NCBI RefSeq assembly: GCF_001186155.3
Contig: NZ_CP016540.2
Span: 1,404,001-1,468,000, forward strand
Direction: 5' to 3'
From: Planococcus versutus
GTDB taxonomy: Bacteria; Bacillota; Bacilli; Bacillales_A; Planococcaceae
Length of the DNA: 64,000 bases
Both the position numbers and the translations under genes were made by a program. Under the pieces are notes generated by a model that saw only the letters and a list, made by a program, of their open reading frames with translations, was not told where the DNA came from and made no database searches. Below, one piece after another: positions 20,332-28,392 of the stretch; position 1 is the stretch's first letter, and every line of letters begins with the position of its first letter.

Positions 20332-20617
20332 ACAAAAAAGCTTTTTGAAAAGCGAAGCACATCATCTTGCACCTATTTTCCAAGTAGGCAAAGGTGGCGT
20401 TAGTGATGCTATGCTCGTTCAAATCAAAGAAGCATTAGAAAAACGTGAATTAGTAAAAATCAGTATTCTGCAAAACAATGAAGATGGCAAAGACGAAGTG
20501 GCAAAAGCTTTGGCTAAAGGAACAAAATCACAATTGGTTCAATTAATTGGTCATACGGTTGTTCTCTACAAACAATCAGTCAACAATAAACGAATTGAGT
20601 TGCCTGTCAAAAGATGA
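20318..20617 (+). CDS. yhbY: CRM-domain RNA-binding protein (YhbY/YqeI)
   Basis: 99 residues spanning one CRM (YhbY) domain: LKSEAHHLAPIFQVGKGGVS with the GxxG-type loop, then IKEALEKRELVKISIL and IGHTVVLYK. The family associates with pre-50S particles in E. coli. ATG at 20318 overlaps the end of aroE and has GGAGGC upstream. The stop overlaps the nadD start. Confidence 0.94.
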   Translation: MLTTKQKSFLKSEAHHLAPIFQVGKGGVSDAMLVQIKEALEKRELVKISILQNNEDGKDEVAKALAKGTKSQLVQLIGHTVVLYKQSVNNKRIELPVKR

Positions 20618-21192
20618 AAAAAGTAGGGATATTAGGTGGGACATTTAACCCACCTCATCTCGGCCATTTAATCATGGCTAGTGAAGCGCTCTATGCAGCT
20701 GAACTAGACGAAGTTCGTTTTATGCCCAATTACATTGCGCCTCATAAAGAAGTTGCGGGAGCAAGTGCCACAGAGCGTCTTGCCATGACTAAACTAGCAG
20801 TTTCCAATCATGCTCAATTCAAAGTAGAAGACCTTGAAATTAAAAATGGTGGGGTATCCTATTCTTTTGATACATTAACGAAATTATCGGAACGTGAACC
20901 CGATGTCGAATTCTATTTTATTATCGGTGGCGACATGGTAGAGGGATTGTCTTCTTGGTATCGAATAGATGAATTAGTCGAGTTGGTTTGCTTTATAGGT
21001 GTTCAACGACCGGGGTATAATGCACAGACAACTTATCCAGTGATGATGATTGACTCACCCGAATTGTCACTGTCTTCAACAATGTTAAGAGAACGTGCTG
21101 CTACTAATCACCCGTTAACATACTTAGTTCCTGAAAAAGTAGAAGCTTTTATTCGAAAGGAGCGTTTATATGGATCACAACCAAATGCTTGA
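20614..21192 (+). CDS. nadD: Nicotinate-nucleotide adenylyltransferase
   Basis: 192 residues. GGTFNPPHLGHL at residues 8-19 is the nucleotidyltransferase HxGH motif, and SSTMLRERAA is the C-terminal ISSTxIR-type motif. It adenylates nicotinate mononucleotide in NAD synthesis. The start is an ATGA overlap with yhbY, and the last 23 bases overlap yqeK, showing tight translational coupling. Confidence 0.96.
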   Translation: MKKVGILGGTFNPPHLGHLIMASEALYAAELDEVRFMPNYIAPHKEVAGASATERLAMTKLAVSNHAQFKVEDLEIKNGGVSYSFDTLTKLSEREPDVEFYFIIGGDMVEGLSSWYRIDELVELVCFIGVQRPGYNAQTTYPVMMIDSPELSLSSTMLRERAATNHPLTYLVPEKVEAFIRKERLYGSQPNA

Positions 21193-21745
21193 AATCGTGA
21201 AAGAGCGTCTTCCAGAAAATCGCTATAATCATGTGCTTGGTGTTATGGAAACCGCTACTGAACTTGCAAAAAAATTCCGAATTTCTGAAGCCAATGCCAA
21301 AACCGCTGCGATTTTGCACGACATTGCGAAGTTTTCAGATCGAGACTGGATGAAATCCATTATTGAATCTGAGAAATTGGATCCCTTGTTACTCGAGTAT
21401 CATTCTGAACTTTGGCATGCACCTGTAGGAGCGTACGTAGCGAAAACAGAATTTGGAGTCGAAGATGAAGATGTGCTTAATGCAATTCGTTTTCACACAA
21501 CAGGGCGTGATGGAATGTCGAGCCTAGAAAAAGTTGTATATATTGCAGACTTGGTTGAACCTCATCGCAAATTTTCGGGTGTTGAAGAATTGCGACAATT
21601 AAAAGATCAAGGATTGGATGTTATGATGGAAGCCGCAGTTAAACATTCTATCGAATTTTTAAAATCAAAAAATCAACCGGTGTTTCCGGATTCACTGAAG
21701 TGTTATGAAGGCTTCGTGCAACAGAAAGGGAAAGTGAAAGAATGA
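21170..21745 (+). CDS. yqeK: HD-domain bis(5'-nucleosyl)-tetraphosphatase YqeK
   Basis: 191 residues. HD-domain metal ligands are visible in RYNHVLGVMETA, AAILHDIAKF and ELWHAPVGAYVA, with ADLVEPHR further on. The family has been shown to hydrolyse Ap4A to ADP in Firmicutes. GAAAGGAG precedes the ATG within nadD. An ATGA overlap joins it to rsfS. Confidence 0.93.
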   Translation: MDHNQMLEIVKERLPENRYNHVLGVMETATELAKKFRISEANAKTAAILHDIAKFSDRDWMKSIIESEKLDPLLLEYHSELWHAPVGAYVAKTEFGVEDEDVLNAIRFHTTGRDGMSSLEKVVYIADLVEPHRKFSGVEELRQLKDQGLDVMMEAAVKHSIEFLKSKNQPVFPDSLKCYEGFVQQKGKVKE

Positions 21746-22080
21746 CTAAAGAAACTTTACTACAAGTAGCGTATAACGCAGCAGAAGATAAAAAGGCAGA
21801 AGACATCGTTGTGTTAAATATGGAGGGTATTTCGTTATTGGCTGACTACTTTGTCATCTGTACAGGAAATTCAGATCGTCAAGTTCAATCAATCGCAAAA
21901 GAGATTATGGACAAAGCTCACGAAGAAGGACACGAAGTGAAAAGCATGGAAGGTTTTGATTCGGCACGTTGGATTCTTGTTGACCTTGGTGATGTGGTCG
22001 CACATGTCTTCCATAAAGACGAACGCTCGTATTACAACCTTGAACGTCTGTGGAGAGAAGCTCCGCAAATGGAAATATGA
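21742..22080 (+). CDS. rsfS: Ribosomal silencing factor RsfS
   Basis: 112 residues. DUF143/Iojap hallmarks: ADYFVICTGNSDRQVQSI, then EGFDSARWILVDLGDVVAHVF split across residues 73-93. RsfS binds L14 and blocks 30S-50S joining when nutrients are scarce. It overlaps yqeK by four bases and its stop overlaps the yqeM start. Confidence 0.95.
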   Translation: MTKETLLQVAYNAAEDKKAEDIVVLNMEGISLLADYFVICTGNSDRQVQSIAKEIMDKAHEEGHEVKSMEGFDSARWILVDLGDVVAHVFHKDERSYYNLERLWREAPQMEI

Positions 22081-22799
22081 AATACGGAAAATTTGCCGCA
22101 GTCTATGATGGACTGATGGAAGATATTCCTTATGAAGAGTATGTGGAGTGGGTCGCTTCTCACGTTTCATCTGGCAAATTGCTGGATGTCGCGTGTGGAA
22201 CTGGCACATTGTCACAGCTTTTTGCTGAAATGGGCTATGACGTAACTGCGAGTGATTTGTCTGATGACATGCTAACAATTGCCAATCAACGGTTTCAAGA
22301 AGCAAACCAGTCGATTCCAGTCTTGCAATTGTCAATGGATAACTTAGAAGGTTTAACTGGTTTTGACCTCGTGACACTTGCAATTGATTCGCTAAATTAT
22401 TTGCAAACGGAACAGCAAGTTCAACAAACTTTTAAAGAAGTTTATAAAGCCTTAAATCAAGGAGGCTATTTCTTTTTTGATGTGCATTCCATTTTTAAAG
22501 TAGACACGGTTTACATGAACAGTCCATTTGTTTACGATGCGGAAGAAATTGCGTATATTTGGCATACAGAATCTGGTGAATTTACGCACAGTGTTGTTCA
22601 CGACATAACTTTTTTTGTTCAACAAGGTAACTTGTTTGAACGATTTGAAGAAACGCATGAACAACGGACGTTTCCGATCGCTGTTTATACAAATTGGCTG
22701 GAAGCCGCTGGATTTTCGCTTGAGTCAGTGACGGCAGATTTTTCAACTCACTTACCAGACAATGCAAGTGAACGTATTTTCTTTTGTGCTAGAAAATAA
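22077..22799 (+). CDS. yqeM: Class I SAM-dependent methyltransferase YqeM
   Basis: 240 residues from ATG 22077 (MKYGKFAAVYDGLM), an ATGA overlap with rsfS. The in-frame GTG at 22050 would add nine residues and overlap more of rsfS. The SAM motif is LLDVACGTGTLS, with ASDLSDDML and FDLVTLAIDSLNYL. The substrate is unknown. It ends the operon at a clear terminator. Confidence 0.92.
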   Translation: MKYGKFAAVYDGLMEDIPYEEYVEWVASHVSSGKLLDVACGTGTLSQLFAEMGYDVTASDLSDDMLTIANQRFQEANQSIPVLQLSMDNLEGLTGFDLVTLAIDSLNYLQTEQQVQQTFKEVYKALNQGGYFFFDVHSIFKVDTVYMNSPFVYDAEEIAYIWHTESGEFTHSVVHDITFFVQQGNLFERFEETHEQRTFPIAVYTNWLEAAGFSLESVTADFSTHLPDNASERIFFCARK

Positions 22800-22806
22800 G
22801 TCTAAG

Positions 22807-22834
22807 CCATCTACCTCGAGTAGATGGTTTTTTC
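22807..22834 (+). terminator. Intrinsic terminator of the yqeG-yqeM operon
   Basis: CCATCTAC, loop CTCGA, GTAGATGG, then TTTTTTC. Confidence 0.93.
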
Positions 22835-22922
22835 TTAGAAAAAAATAGACAACCATATTCAAATTATTGTATAATTCAAACAGCTTCTATTTAATTGCCT
22901 CCTCCAGAAACGAGGAATGCTG

Positions 22923-23546
22923 GTGAATCTTTCTCAACTTCAGAACAAGTTTGTATGGCTGCTGATCCCCGCGGTCGCCATCATGGCGCTTTTGATTTAT
23001 TTGGTTTTTTCTCAAGGAGCACAAGAGACAACTACTTCAACTTCACTCGAACTGATCAACGCTGAATCCCCTCAGCAGACAGAAACCCCAGAAAACGAAA
23101 CAATTGAAACTCAATTACCTTTAATGATTGATGTAAAAGGTCAAGTAGTTAAACCCGGAGTTTATGAACTTCCTGCAGGTTCTCGCATGCAAGATGCGAT
23201 TCAAGCAGCTGGAGGATTTACAGCCGAAGCCGATAGTCGCGCGATCAATTTAGCGTTAATCGTTATCGATGAAACCAGCCTTTATGTACCGGCTACTGGT
23301 GAAGAAATTGTTGTTTCCACAATACCTCAAGCTGCTACAGGTGATGCAGGTGGCCTTATTAATATAAATCGGGCAACAGAAACTGAATTGATGGAACTGC
23401 CTGGTATAGGGCCTTCCAAAGCCGCTGCAATTCTTGCCTACCGTGACGAAATTGGACATTTTCAAGCACCTGAAGAATTAACAGAAGTTACCGGTATCGG
23501 TGACAAAACTTTTGAACAATTAAAAGAGTTGATCACTGCAAAATAG
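22923..23546 (+). CDS. comEA: Competence DNA receptor ComEA
   Basis: 207 residues. The start is probably GTG 22923, six bases after CGAGGA; the ATG at 22917 directly abuts that site. One N-terminal membrane segment (residues 10-30), a Ser/Thr/Glu-rich linker, an SLBB domain (IDVKGQVVKPGVYELPAGSRM), and two helix-hairpin-helix motifs (INRATETELMELPGIGPSKA and LTEVTGIGDKTFEQL). It binds incoming double-stranded DNA outside the membrane. Confidence 0.95.
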   Translation: MNLSQLQNKFVWLLIPAVAIMALLIYLVFSQGAQETTTSTSLELINAESPQQTETPENETIETQLPLMIDVKGQVVKPGVYELPAGSRMQDAIQAAGGFTAEADSRAINLALIVIDETSLYVPATGEEIVVSTIPQAATGDAGGLININRATETELMELPGIGPSKAAAILAYRDEIGHFQAPEELTEVTGIGDKTFEQLKELITAK

Positions 23547-23569
23547 AAACCTTGTATACCAAAAGACGG

Positions 23570-23597
23570 TTGACGAAACTGTCGCCTCTGCTACACT
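23570..23597 (+). promoter_or_regulatory. Promoter upstream of comEB
   Basis: TTGACG at 23570-23575 and TACACT at 23592-23597 with a 16-base spacer, placed between comEA and comEB. It suggests that comEB can be transcribed without comEA. Confidence 0.65.
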
Positions 23598-23628
23598 TAT
23601 TTTAACTACACAAGCAGGAGGCAATTAA

Positions 23629-24201
23629 ATGAAGCGAATAACGTGGGACCAATTTTTTATGGCACAAAGCCATTTACTCGCACTTAGAAGTACTTGTACA
23701 CGATTAGCAGTTGGAGCAACAATTGTTCGTGATCGAAGAATTATGGCTGGTGGCTATAATGGATCTATTTCAGGTGGAGACCATTGCATCGATAAAGGAT
23801 GTTATGTGGTAGATGGCCATTGTGTGCGAACAATCCATGCAGAAATGAATGCATTGTTGCAATGTGCAAAATACGGCGTCAGTGTTAATGGAGCTGACAT
23901 GTATGTGAGCCATTTTCCTTGTCTTCAATGTACGAAATCAATTATTCAATCAGGCATTGCGCGATTGTATTATGCAACCGACTATAAAAATCATGAATAC
24001 GCGATAGAGTTATTAGAACAAGCAGGCGTTGAAGTGGTACAAGTTGTATTTGATGAGCGAAAAATCGACTTTTTAAGTGTCGAAAAATCAGCTCTCTACA
24101 TCGAATTGCTCGAAAAGTTGCGTGAAAAAGGTGGAAGCGAAGAAGAGTTGGCCCATTATAATGAACGGGTGAACCAATTATTCGGAGAAATCGAAGTATA
24201 A
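23629..24201 (+). CDS. comEB: dCMP deaminase (ComEB)
   Basis: 190 residues. Zinc-dependent deaminase motifs are HAEMNALLQCA and PCLQCTKSI. ITWDQFFMAQSHLLALRSTC at the N-terminus is typical. It deaminates dCMP to dUMP. It is nested in the comE locus but is not needed for DNA uptake in B. subtilis. AGGAGG precedes the ATG. Its stop is next to the possible non-standard comEC start. Confidence 0.95.
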   Translation: MKRITWDQFFMAQSHLLALRSTCTRLAVGATIVRDRRIMAGGYNGSISGGDHCIDKGCYVVDGHCVRTIHAEMNALLQCAKYGVSVNGADMYVSHFPCLQCTKSIIQSGIARLYYATDYKNHEYAIELLEQAGVEVVQVVFDERKIDFLSVEKSALYIELLEKLREKGGSEEELAHYNERVNQLFGEIEV

Positions 24202-24278
24202 CAGCGACGACTTTTCTTTATTTAGCAACGGCTACTATCTTAACTACATATGCAGCACATGAAACAGCGGATAAACTC

Positions 24279-26474
24279 GTGTTCATGGTGCTGCTTTTTA
24301 GTTGGATGTGCTGGAAAAAAGAAAGTTTGAAACTGATGTGTGTGGTTTTTTTAGTTGCTTGTGCTCTTTATGCAATTCAAGATTTTCGCAGTCAAGATAA
24401 TTTTGAGTATACACAACCGTATTCTGGGGAACTTCTCTTTCGTCCGGGTGCTATAATCGACGGTGATAGTTTAAGAGGATTTGCAGTTTTAGAAGACGAC
24501 ACAGTTGTCTATGCACGTTATCGAGTGAATTCCATGGAACAAAAAGACCAATTGGAAAGTTTGGTAGATCATTCTCATTTTCAAGTGAGGGGGATTTTTG
24601 AAGCACCTTCTGAGCCGTCGCATCGTTATTCGTTTAATATGAATAATTACTTACAGCATAATGGTGCAGCAAAACTCCTGATCATTCAGTCTTTGGACGG
24701 TACAGCAAAAAGTAGTACGTGGATTACCAAATTATTAAAGCAAAGAGATTTGATACAATTCCATATACGTGAACACTTTCCTAAAAGTTTAGCGACAGAA
24801 GCGGAAGCATTATTAATCGGAGAGCGTGAAAATATGGACTCCGAAGATCAAAGAATGTACCAAACGCTTGGTATTTCTCATTTGTTTGCAATTTCAGGAC
24901 TTCATGTGGGGATTGCTTCGGGATTGTTGTATTTTTTACTCATTCGTTTGCATGTTCGAAAAGAAAATGCATTAATTGCGTTACTGATCGTTTTGCCTTT
25001 GTATGCCATTATTGCAGGTGGTGCGCCTTCTGTTTGGCGAGCTGTTAGCATGGTATCAGTTGTTCTTCTGGGGAAGTTGTTTAATTTTAAGTTTCCACTT
25101 GCAAATATTATGTTAACTAGTATGATTGTTTTTATTTTATGGAATCCATATATTATGTACAAAATTGGCTTTCAGTTATCGTATGGTGCCACTTTCGGCA
25201 TTGTTTACTCTAGGAAGCTACTAGAAAAAATTCATTCTCCTCTAAAAATGGGTTTTGTTATTACTTTTATCTCTCAAGTAACGTTATATCCATTGTTACT
25301 GGTTTACTTTTATGAATTATCGTTGTCAGCCTTTGTAGTTAATAGCTTGTTTGTTCCATTGTTTACATTATTGATTTTACCGGCAAATTTTTTATTACTG
25401 TTTTTGACTGTTATATTCCCACCAGCAGCAGACGTTTTGTTTTATTTTTATGAACCGTTGCGTGATTGGATTGATCAGTTGATGAAATGGCTAGCGAGTT
25501 TGCCTCATCAGCTATGGACACCTGGAAAGCCGGGAGTTCGTTCATTTATTTTATTAATAAGTAGTGTATATGTATTTTATTGTTTAGCAGAACGCCGATT
25601 TAAGTTATCGCAGTTGCTTATTTTAGTGATACCAGCTTTACTAATTACAGCATTCCCGTATTTAGATGGACGCTTAAAAGTAACATTTTTAGATGTTGGA
25701 CAAGGCGATAGCGCGCTAATTGAACTACCTTATCGACAAGCGGTTTATTTAGTGGACAGTGGAGGATTGTTGCGTTTTGATACAGAAGCGTTTAAAGAAA
25801 AAAAGCGACCGTACGAGATTGGACGACAAGTTGTTGCGCCTTATTTAAAAGGAAATGGTATTTCTTCAATTGATGCTTTTATTCTTTCACATCCTGATGC
25901 AGACCACGCAGAAGGAGCAGATGAGATTTTTGATTTGTTTCCAGTGGATAAACTGCATGTAACGCCAGGTTCTGCAACAAATCCTTTGATGGTTCAATTA
26001 GCACCGCACATTAAAAAGACAGAAGTAGTTTTTCCAGGCGCGGATTCAACTTGGCATGTGGATAATACACAGTTCACGTATTTGTCACCCACAGATGCCA
26101 ATTATGAAGGCAATAATGACTCACTTGTTTTATTGATGGAAACGGGAGACTACCGAATTTTATTTATAGGAGACTTAGAAGCTAAAGGTGAGAACGAATT
26201 GCTTGAATCGTACAGCAAAGAACTTGCTGGACTGACGGTGTTAAAAGTTGGACACCACGGCAGCAAAACGTCCAGTAGTGTCAAATTTTTATCAGTATTG
26301 AATCCAGCCTTATCTATTTTTTCAACGGGCAAAGACAATCGCTATGGACATCCTAGTCCAGAAGTTGTTGAGCGATTTAACGAAGCAGATTTGACTACTA
26401 TGAATACCGCAGAAAACGGAACCATCCAACTACTTTACAACGGTAAAGTAGTAGAAATTAAAACAATGCGCTAA
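24279..26474 (+). CDS. comEC: Competence DNA-transport channel ComEC
   Basis: 731 residues from GTG 24279, the first standard start codon in this frame. It contains the ComEC/Rec2 polytopic domain (LGISHLFAISGLHVGIASG, GGAPSVWRAV) and a C-terminal metallo-beta-lactamase domain (LDVGQGDSALIEL, LSHPDADHAEGADE, KVGHHGSKTSSS). It passes one DNA strand into the cell. The frame is open and hydrophobic upstream to 24198, so the real protein may be about 758 residues, nearer the 776 of B. subtilis (see findings). GTG 24279 has no clear ribosome site. Confidence 0.93.
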   Translation: MFMVLLFSWMCWKKESLKLMCVVFLVACALYAIQDFRSQDNFEYTQPYSGELLFRPGAIIDGDSLRGFAVLEDDTVVYARYRVNSMEQKDQLESLVDHSHFQVRGIFEAPSEPSHRYSFNMNNYLQHNGAAKLLIIQSLDGTAKSSTWITKLLKQRDLIQFHIREHFPKSLATEAEALLIGERENMDSEDQRMYQTLGISHLFAISGLHVGIASGLLYFLLIRLHVRKENALIALLIVLPLYAIIAGGAPSVWRAVSMVSVVLLGKLFNFKFPLANIMLTSMIVFILWNPYIMYKIGFQLSYGATFGIVYSRKLLEKIHSPLKMGFVITFISQVTLYPLLLVYFYELSLSAFVVNSLFVPLFTLLILPANFLLLFLTVIFPPAADVLFYFYEPLRDWIDQLMKWLASLPHQLWTPGKPGVRSFILLISSVYVFYCLAERRFKLSQLLILVIPALLITAFPYLDGRLKVTFLDVGQGDSALIELPYRQAVYLVDSGGLLRFDTEAFKEKKRPYEIGRQVVAPYLKGNGISSIDAFILSHPDADHAEGADEIFDLFPVDKLHVTPGSATNPLMVQLAPHIKKTEVVFPGADSTWHVDNTQFTYLSPTDANYEGNNDSLVLLMETGDYRILFIGDLEAKGENELLESYSKELAGLTVLKVGHHGSKTSSSVKFLSVLNPALSIFSTGKDNRYGHPSPEVVERFNEADLTTMNTAENGTIQLLYNGKVVEIKTMR

Positions 26475-26518
26475 AAAAAAGTGAACATATCTGTTAGATT
26501 GGATTTTCCAAGCACATA

Positions 26519-26553
26519 AAAAAGACGCCGGTTACAAAAACCAGCGTCTTTTT
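26519..26553. terminator. Bidirectional terminator between comEC and yqzM
   Basis: AAGACGC and GGTT pair with AACC and GCGTCTT around ACAAA, with A and T tracts at both ends, serving the converging genes. Confidence 0.9.
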
Positions 26554-26563
26554 TATGGGTTAA

Positions 26564-26698
26564 TTACCGCGCTGCGAATTGTACAACTCCAGCAATGATA
26601 AAGATAAGGGCGAAAAATCCAAAGGATACGACGAAGCCCATTCCAGCGTCGATTGCATCGTTACGTTTGGACTGTACATTCTGTTCAAATTCATTCAT
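26564..26698 (-). CDS. yqzM: Small membrane protein YqzM
   Basis: 44 residues, read leftward from ATG 26698 behind TAGGAGG. It begins MNEFEQNVQSKRNDAIDAG and continues with one membrane helix (FVVSFGFFALIFIIAGVV). It matches the B. subtilis YqzM pattern, which also sits between comEC and holA. The function is unknown. It is easily missed because of its length. Confidence 0.9.
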   Translation of the reverse strand: MNEFEQNVQSKRNDAIDAGMGFVVSFGFFALIFIIAGVVQFAAR

Positions 26699-26855
26699 TG
26701 AAATCCCTCCTAATTCCTTCTAATTATAAGCGAAGACTTCAGAAAAATCTAGATTGAAGTAAGCTTTAATTGGCGAATTTCAATGATGACACATAACTGT
26801 CAAATACACAAAGTGTTAAAAATCAGATATAGTAGAAGAAGGGGAGGCTGATAAA

Positions 26856-27884
26856 ATGATTACTTCCGTGTGGAAGTCGATACGCAGCGGACAAATAGAC
26901 CCTGTTTATCTCATTGTAGGGACAGAAAGCTATTTTATTGAAAAAACCTTAGACTTGTTAAAAGATAAATTAACGGCTGGTGGCGAATTGGAACTATCTT
27001 TTTTTGATTTAGACGAAATGCCGGTTGAACATGTTATTGATGAAGCAGACACCATTCCTTTTTTTAGTGACCGCAAGTTGATTATTGCACGCAATGCGTC
27101 GTTTTTAAAAGCAGCAGAGCGTGGCAAAGAAAAAATCAATCACGATATAAAAGTGTTAGAAACGTGGCTTGAACATCCACCGAGTAGTTCAGTAACAATT
27201 TTTGTTGCACCTTATGAAAAACTAGACGAACGAAAAAAAGTGACCAAGCTAATGAAACAGCACACTGTGCTGATTGAAGCTAAATCACTGCAAGCTAATG
27301 ATTTAGAAACGTGGTTAATGCATGAAGCGAAAAATTTTGGCAAAAGCATTCAATTAAAAGCTGCGCAACGATTGATGGAAATGGCTGGGACAAACCTTAC
27401 ACAATTATCTTCGGAAATTGAAAAGATGTCATTGTACTTAGGTGAAAATGATGAAGAAATCACGGTAGATCTTGTAGAACAAATGACGGCGAGAACACTC
27501 GAACAAGATGCATTTAAAATGTTGCAATCCTATTTAGATGGCAATGTGAGTGGAGCGCTTAGTGTTTATTATGATTTATTGCGACAAAAAGAAGAACCAG
27601 TAGCGCTAACAGCGTTACTGGCTTCTCAAATCCGTTTTATGATACAAGTTTATTATTTGCAGAAAAAAGGGTATCACGCACAGCAAATTTCTAAGCAGTT
27701 AAAAGCGCATCCGTACCGAGTGAAATTGCTTGTAGAGAAACGTCAGCAAATATCGGAAAAACGCTTGTTGCAAGTGTTAGGTGATTTAGCCGATATTGAT
27801 TTGCAACTAAAAACACTGAATGGCAACCGTGAGCGCATTCTCGAATTTTTCTTAATGAAGCGAGCAAGACAAACCAAACAATAA
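26856..27884 (+). CDS. holA: DNA polymerase III subunit delta
   Basis: 342 residues. The start MITSVWKSIRSGQIDPVYLIVGTE, in two parts MITSVWKSI and PVYLIVGTE, is typical of Firmicute HolA (YqeN). The AAA+-like fold lacks a functional P-loop, as expected. Further matches are FFSDRKLIIARNASFL and ILEFFLMKRAR at the end. It opens the beta sliding clamp in the clamp loader. GGGAGG precedes the ATG. Confidence 0.94.
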   Translation: MITSVWKSIRSGQIDPVYLIVGTESYFIEKTLDLLKDKLTAGGELELSFFDLDEMPVEHVIDEADTIPFFSDRKLIIARNASFLKAAERGKEKINHDIKVLETWLEHPPSSSVTIFVAPYEKLDERKKVTKLMKQHTVLIEAKSLQANDLETWLMHEAKNFGKSIQLKAAQRLMEMAGTNLTQLSSEIEKMSLYLGENDEEITVDLVEQMTARTLEQDAFKMLQSYLDGNVSGALSVYYDLLRQKEEPVALTALLASQIRFMIQVYYLQKKGYHAQQISKQLKAHPYRVKLLVEKRQQISEKRLLQVLGDLADIDLQLKTLNGNRERILEFFLMKRARQTKQ

Positions 27885-27920
27885 AAAAGCCGGTTCCTTT
27901 TTCGAGGAACCGGCTTTTTT
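27883..27920. terminator. Bidirectional terminator between holA and rpsT
   Basis: Perfect 15-base inverted repeat: AAAAAAGCCGGTTCC at 27883-27897 and GGAACCGGCTTTTTT at 27906-27920. It overlaps the holA stop. Confidence 0.95.
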
Positions 27921-27925
27921 ATGTT

Positions 27926-28177
27926 TTACGCTTGTAATTTCATCAAGCGAGATTTTTTACGAGCTGCAGTGTTTTTGTGGATCAAGCCTTTAGAAGCTGC
28001 TTTTTCTACTTGTTGAATCGCCACTTTTACAGAATCGCTAGCGTTTTCTTCTTTATTAGTCAAAGCTGTGTCAGCTTTTTTAACAGAAGAACGCATTGCT
28101 GATTTTACATGTGAGTTTTGAGCATTTTTGCTTTCGTTTGTGCGCACACGTTTAATTGCAGATTTAATGTTCGGCAT
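27926..28177 (-). CDS. rpsT: 30S ribosomal protein S20
   Basis: 83 residues from ATG 28177 (MPNIKSAIKRVRTNE) behind GGAGGTG; a GTG three codons earlier overlaps that site. Lys- and Ala-rich helical protein with LIHKNTAARKKSRLMK at the end, which binds 16S rRNA in the 30S body. It is divergent from lepA; in B. subtilis gpr and spoIIP stand between rpsT and lepA. Confidence 0.97.
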   Translation of the reverse strand: MPNIKSAIKRVRTNESKNAQNSHVKSAMRSSVKKADTALTNKEENASDSVKVAIQQVEKAASKGLIHKNTAARKKSRLMKLQA

Positions 28178-28334
28178 ATCTTTCACCTCCTAGACAATAT
28201 GAAAGAGCGAGAATCCTCCCGACACTTTAATGTCTCTATACAACATCAGTTATTTTATCAAATCAGCGACTAGAATGCAATAGTTACGTGCAAAGAAGTT
28301 TCCCTTGACAGTGAAATGAATTCGCGGGCTTTCA

Positions 28335-28363
28335 TTGCTCAATGCTTGCTGTACTGCTATAAT
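28335..28363 (+). promoter_or_regulatory. Promoter of lepA
   Basis: TTGCTC at 28335-28340, a 17-base spacer, and TATAAT at 28358-28363, about 30 bases before the lepA start. Confidence 0.75.
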
Positions 28364-28392
28364 TCATAGTAGTTTATATAGGAGTGAAGAGA

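Noticed and set aside
22050-22076. Longer yqeM start at GTG 22050
   Set aside because: The ATGA overlap start at 22077 matches the usual N-terminus and the coupling style of the whole operon.
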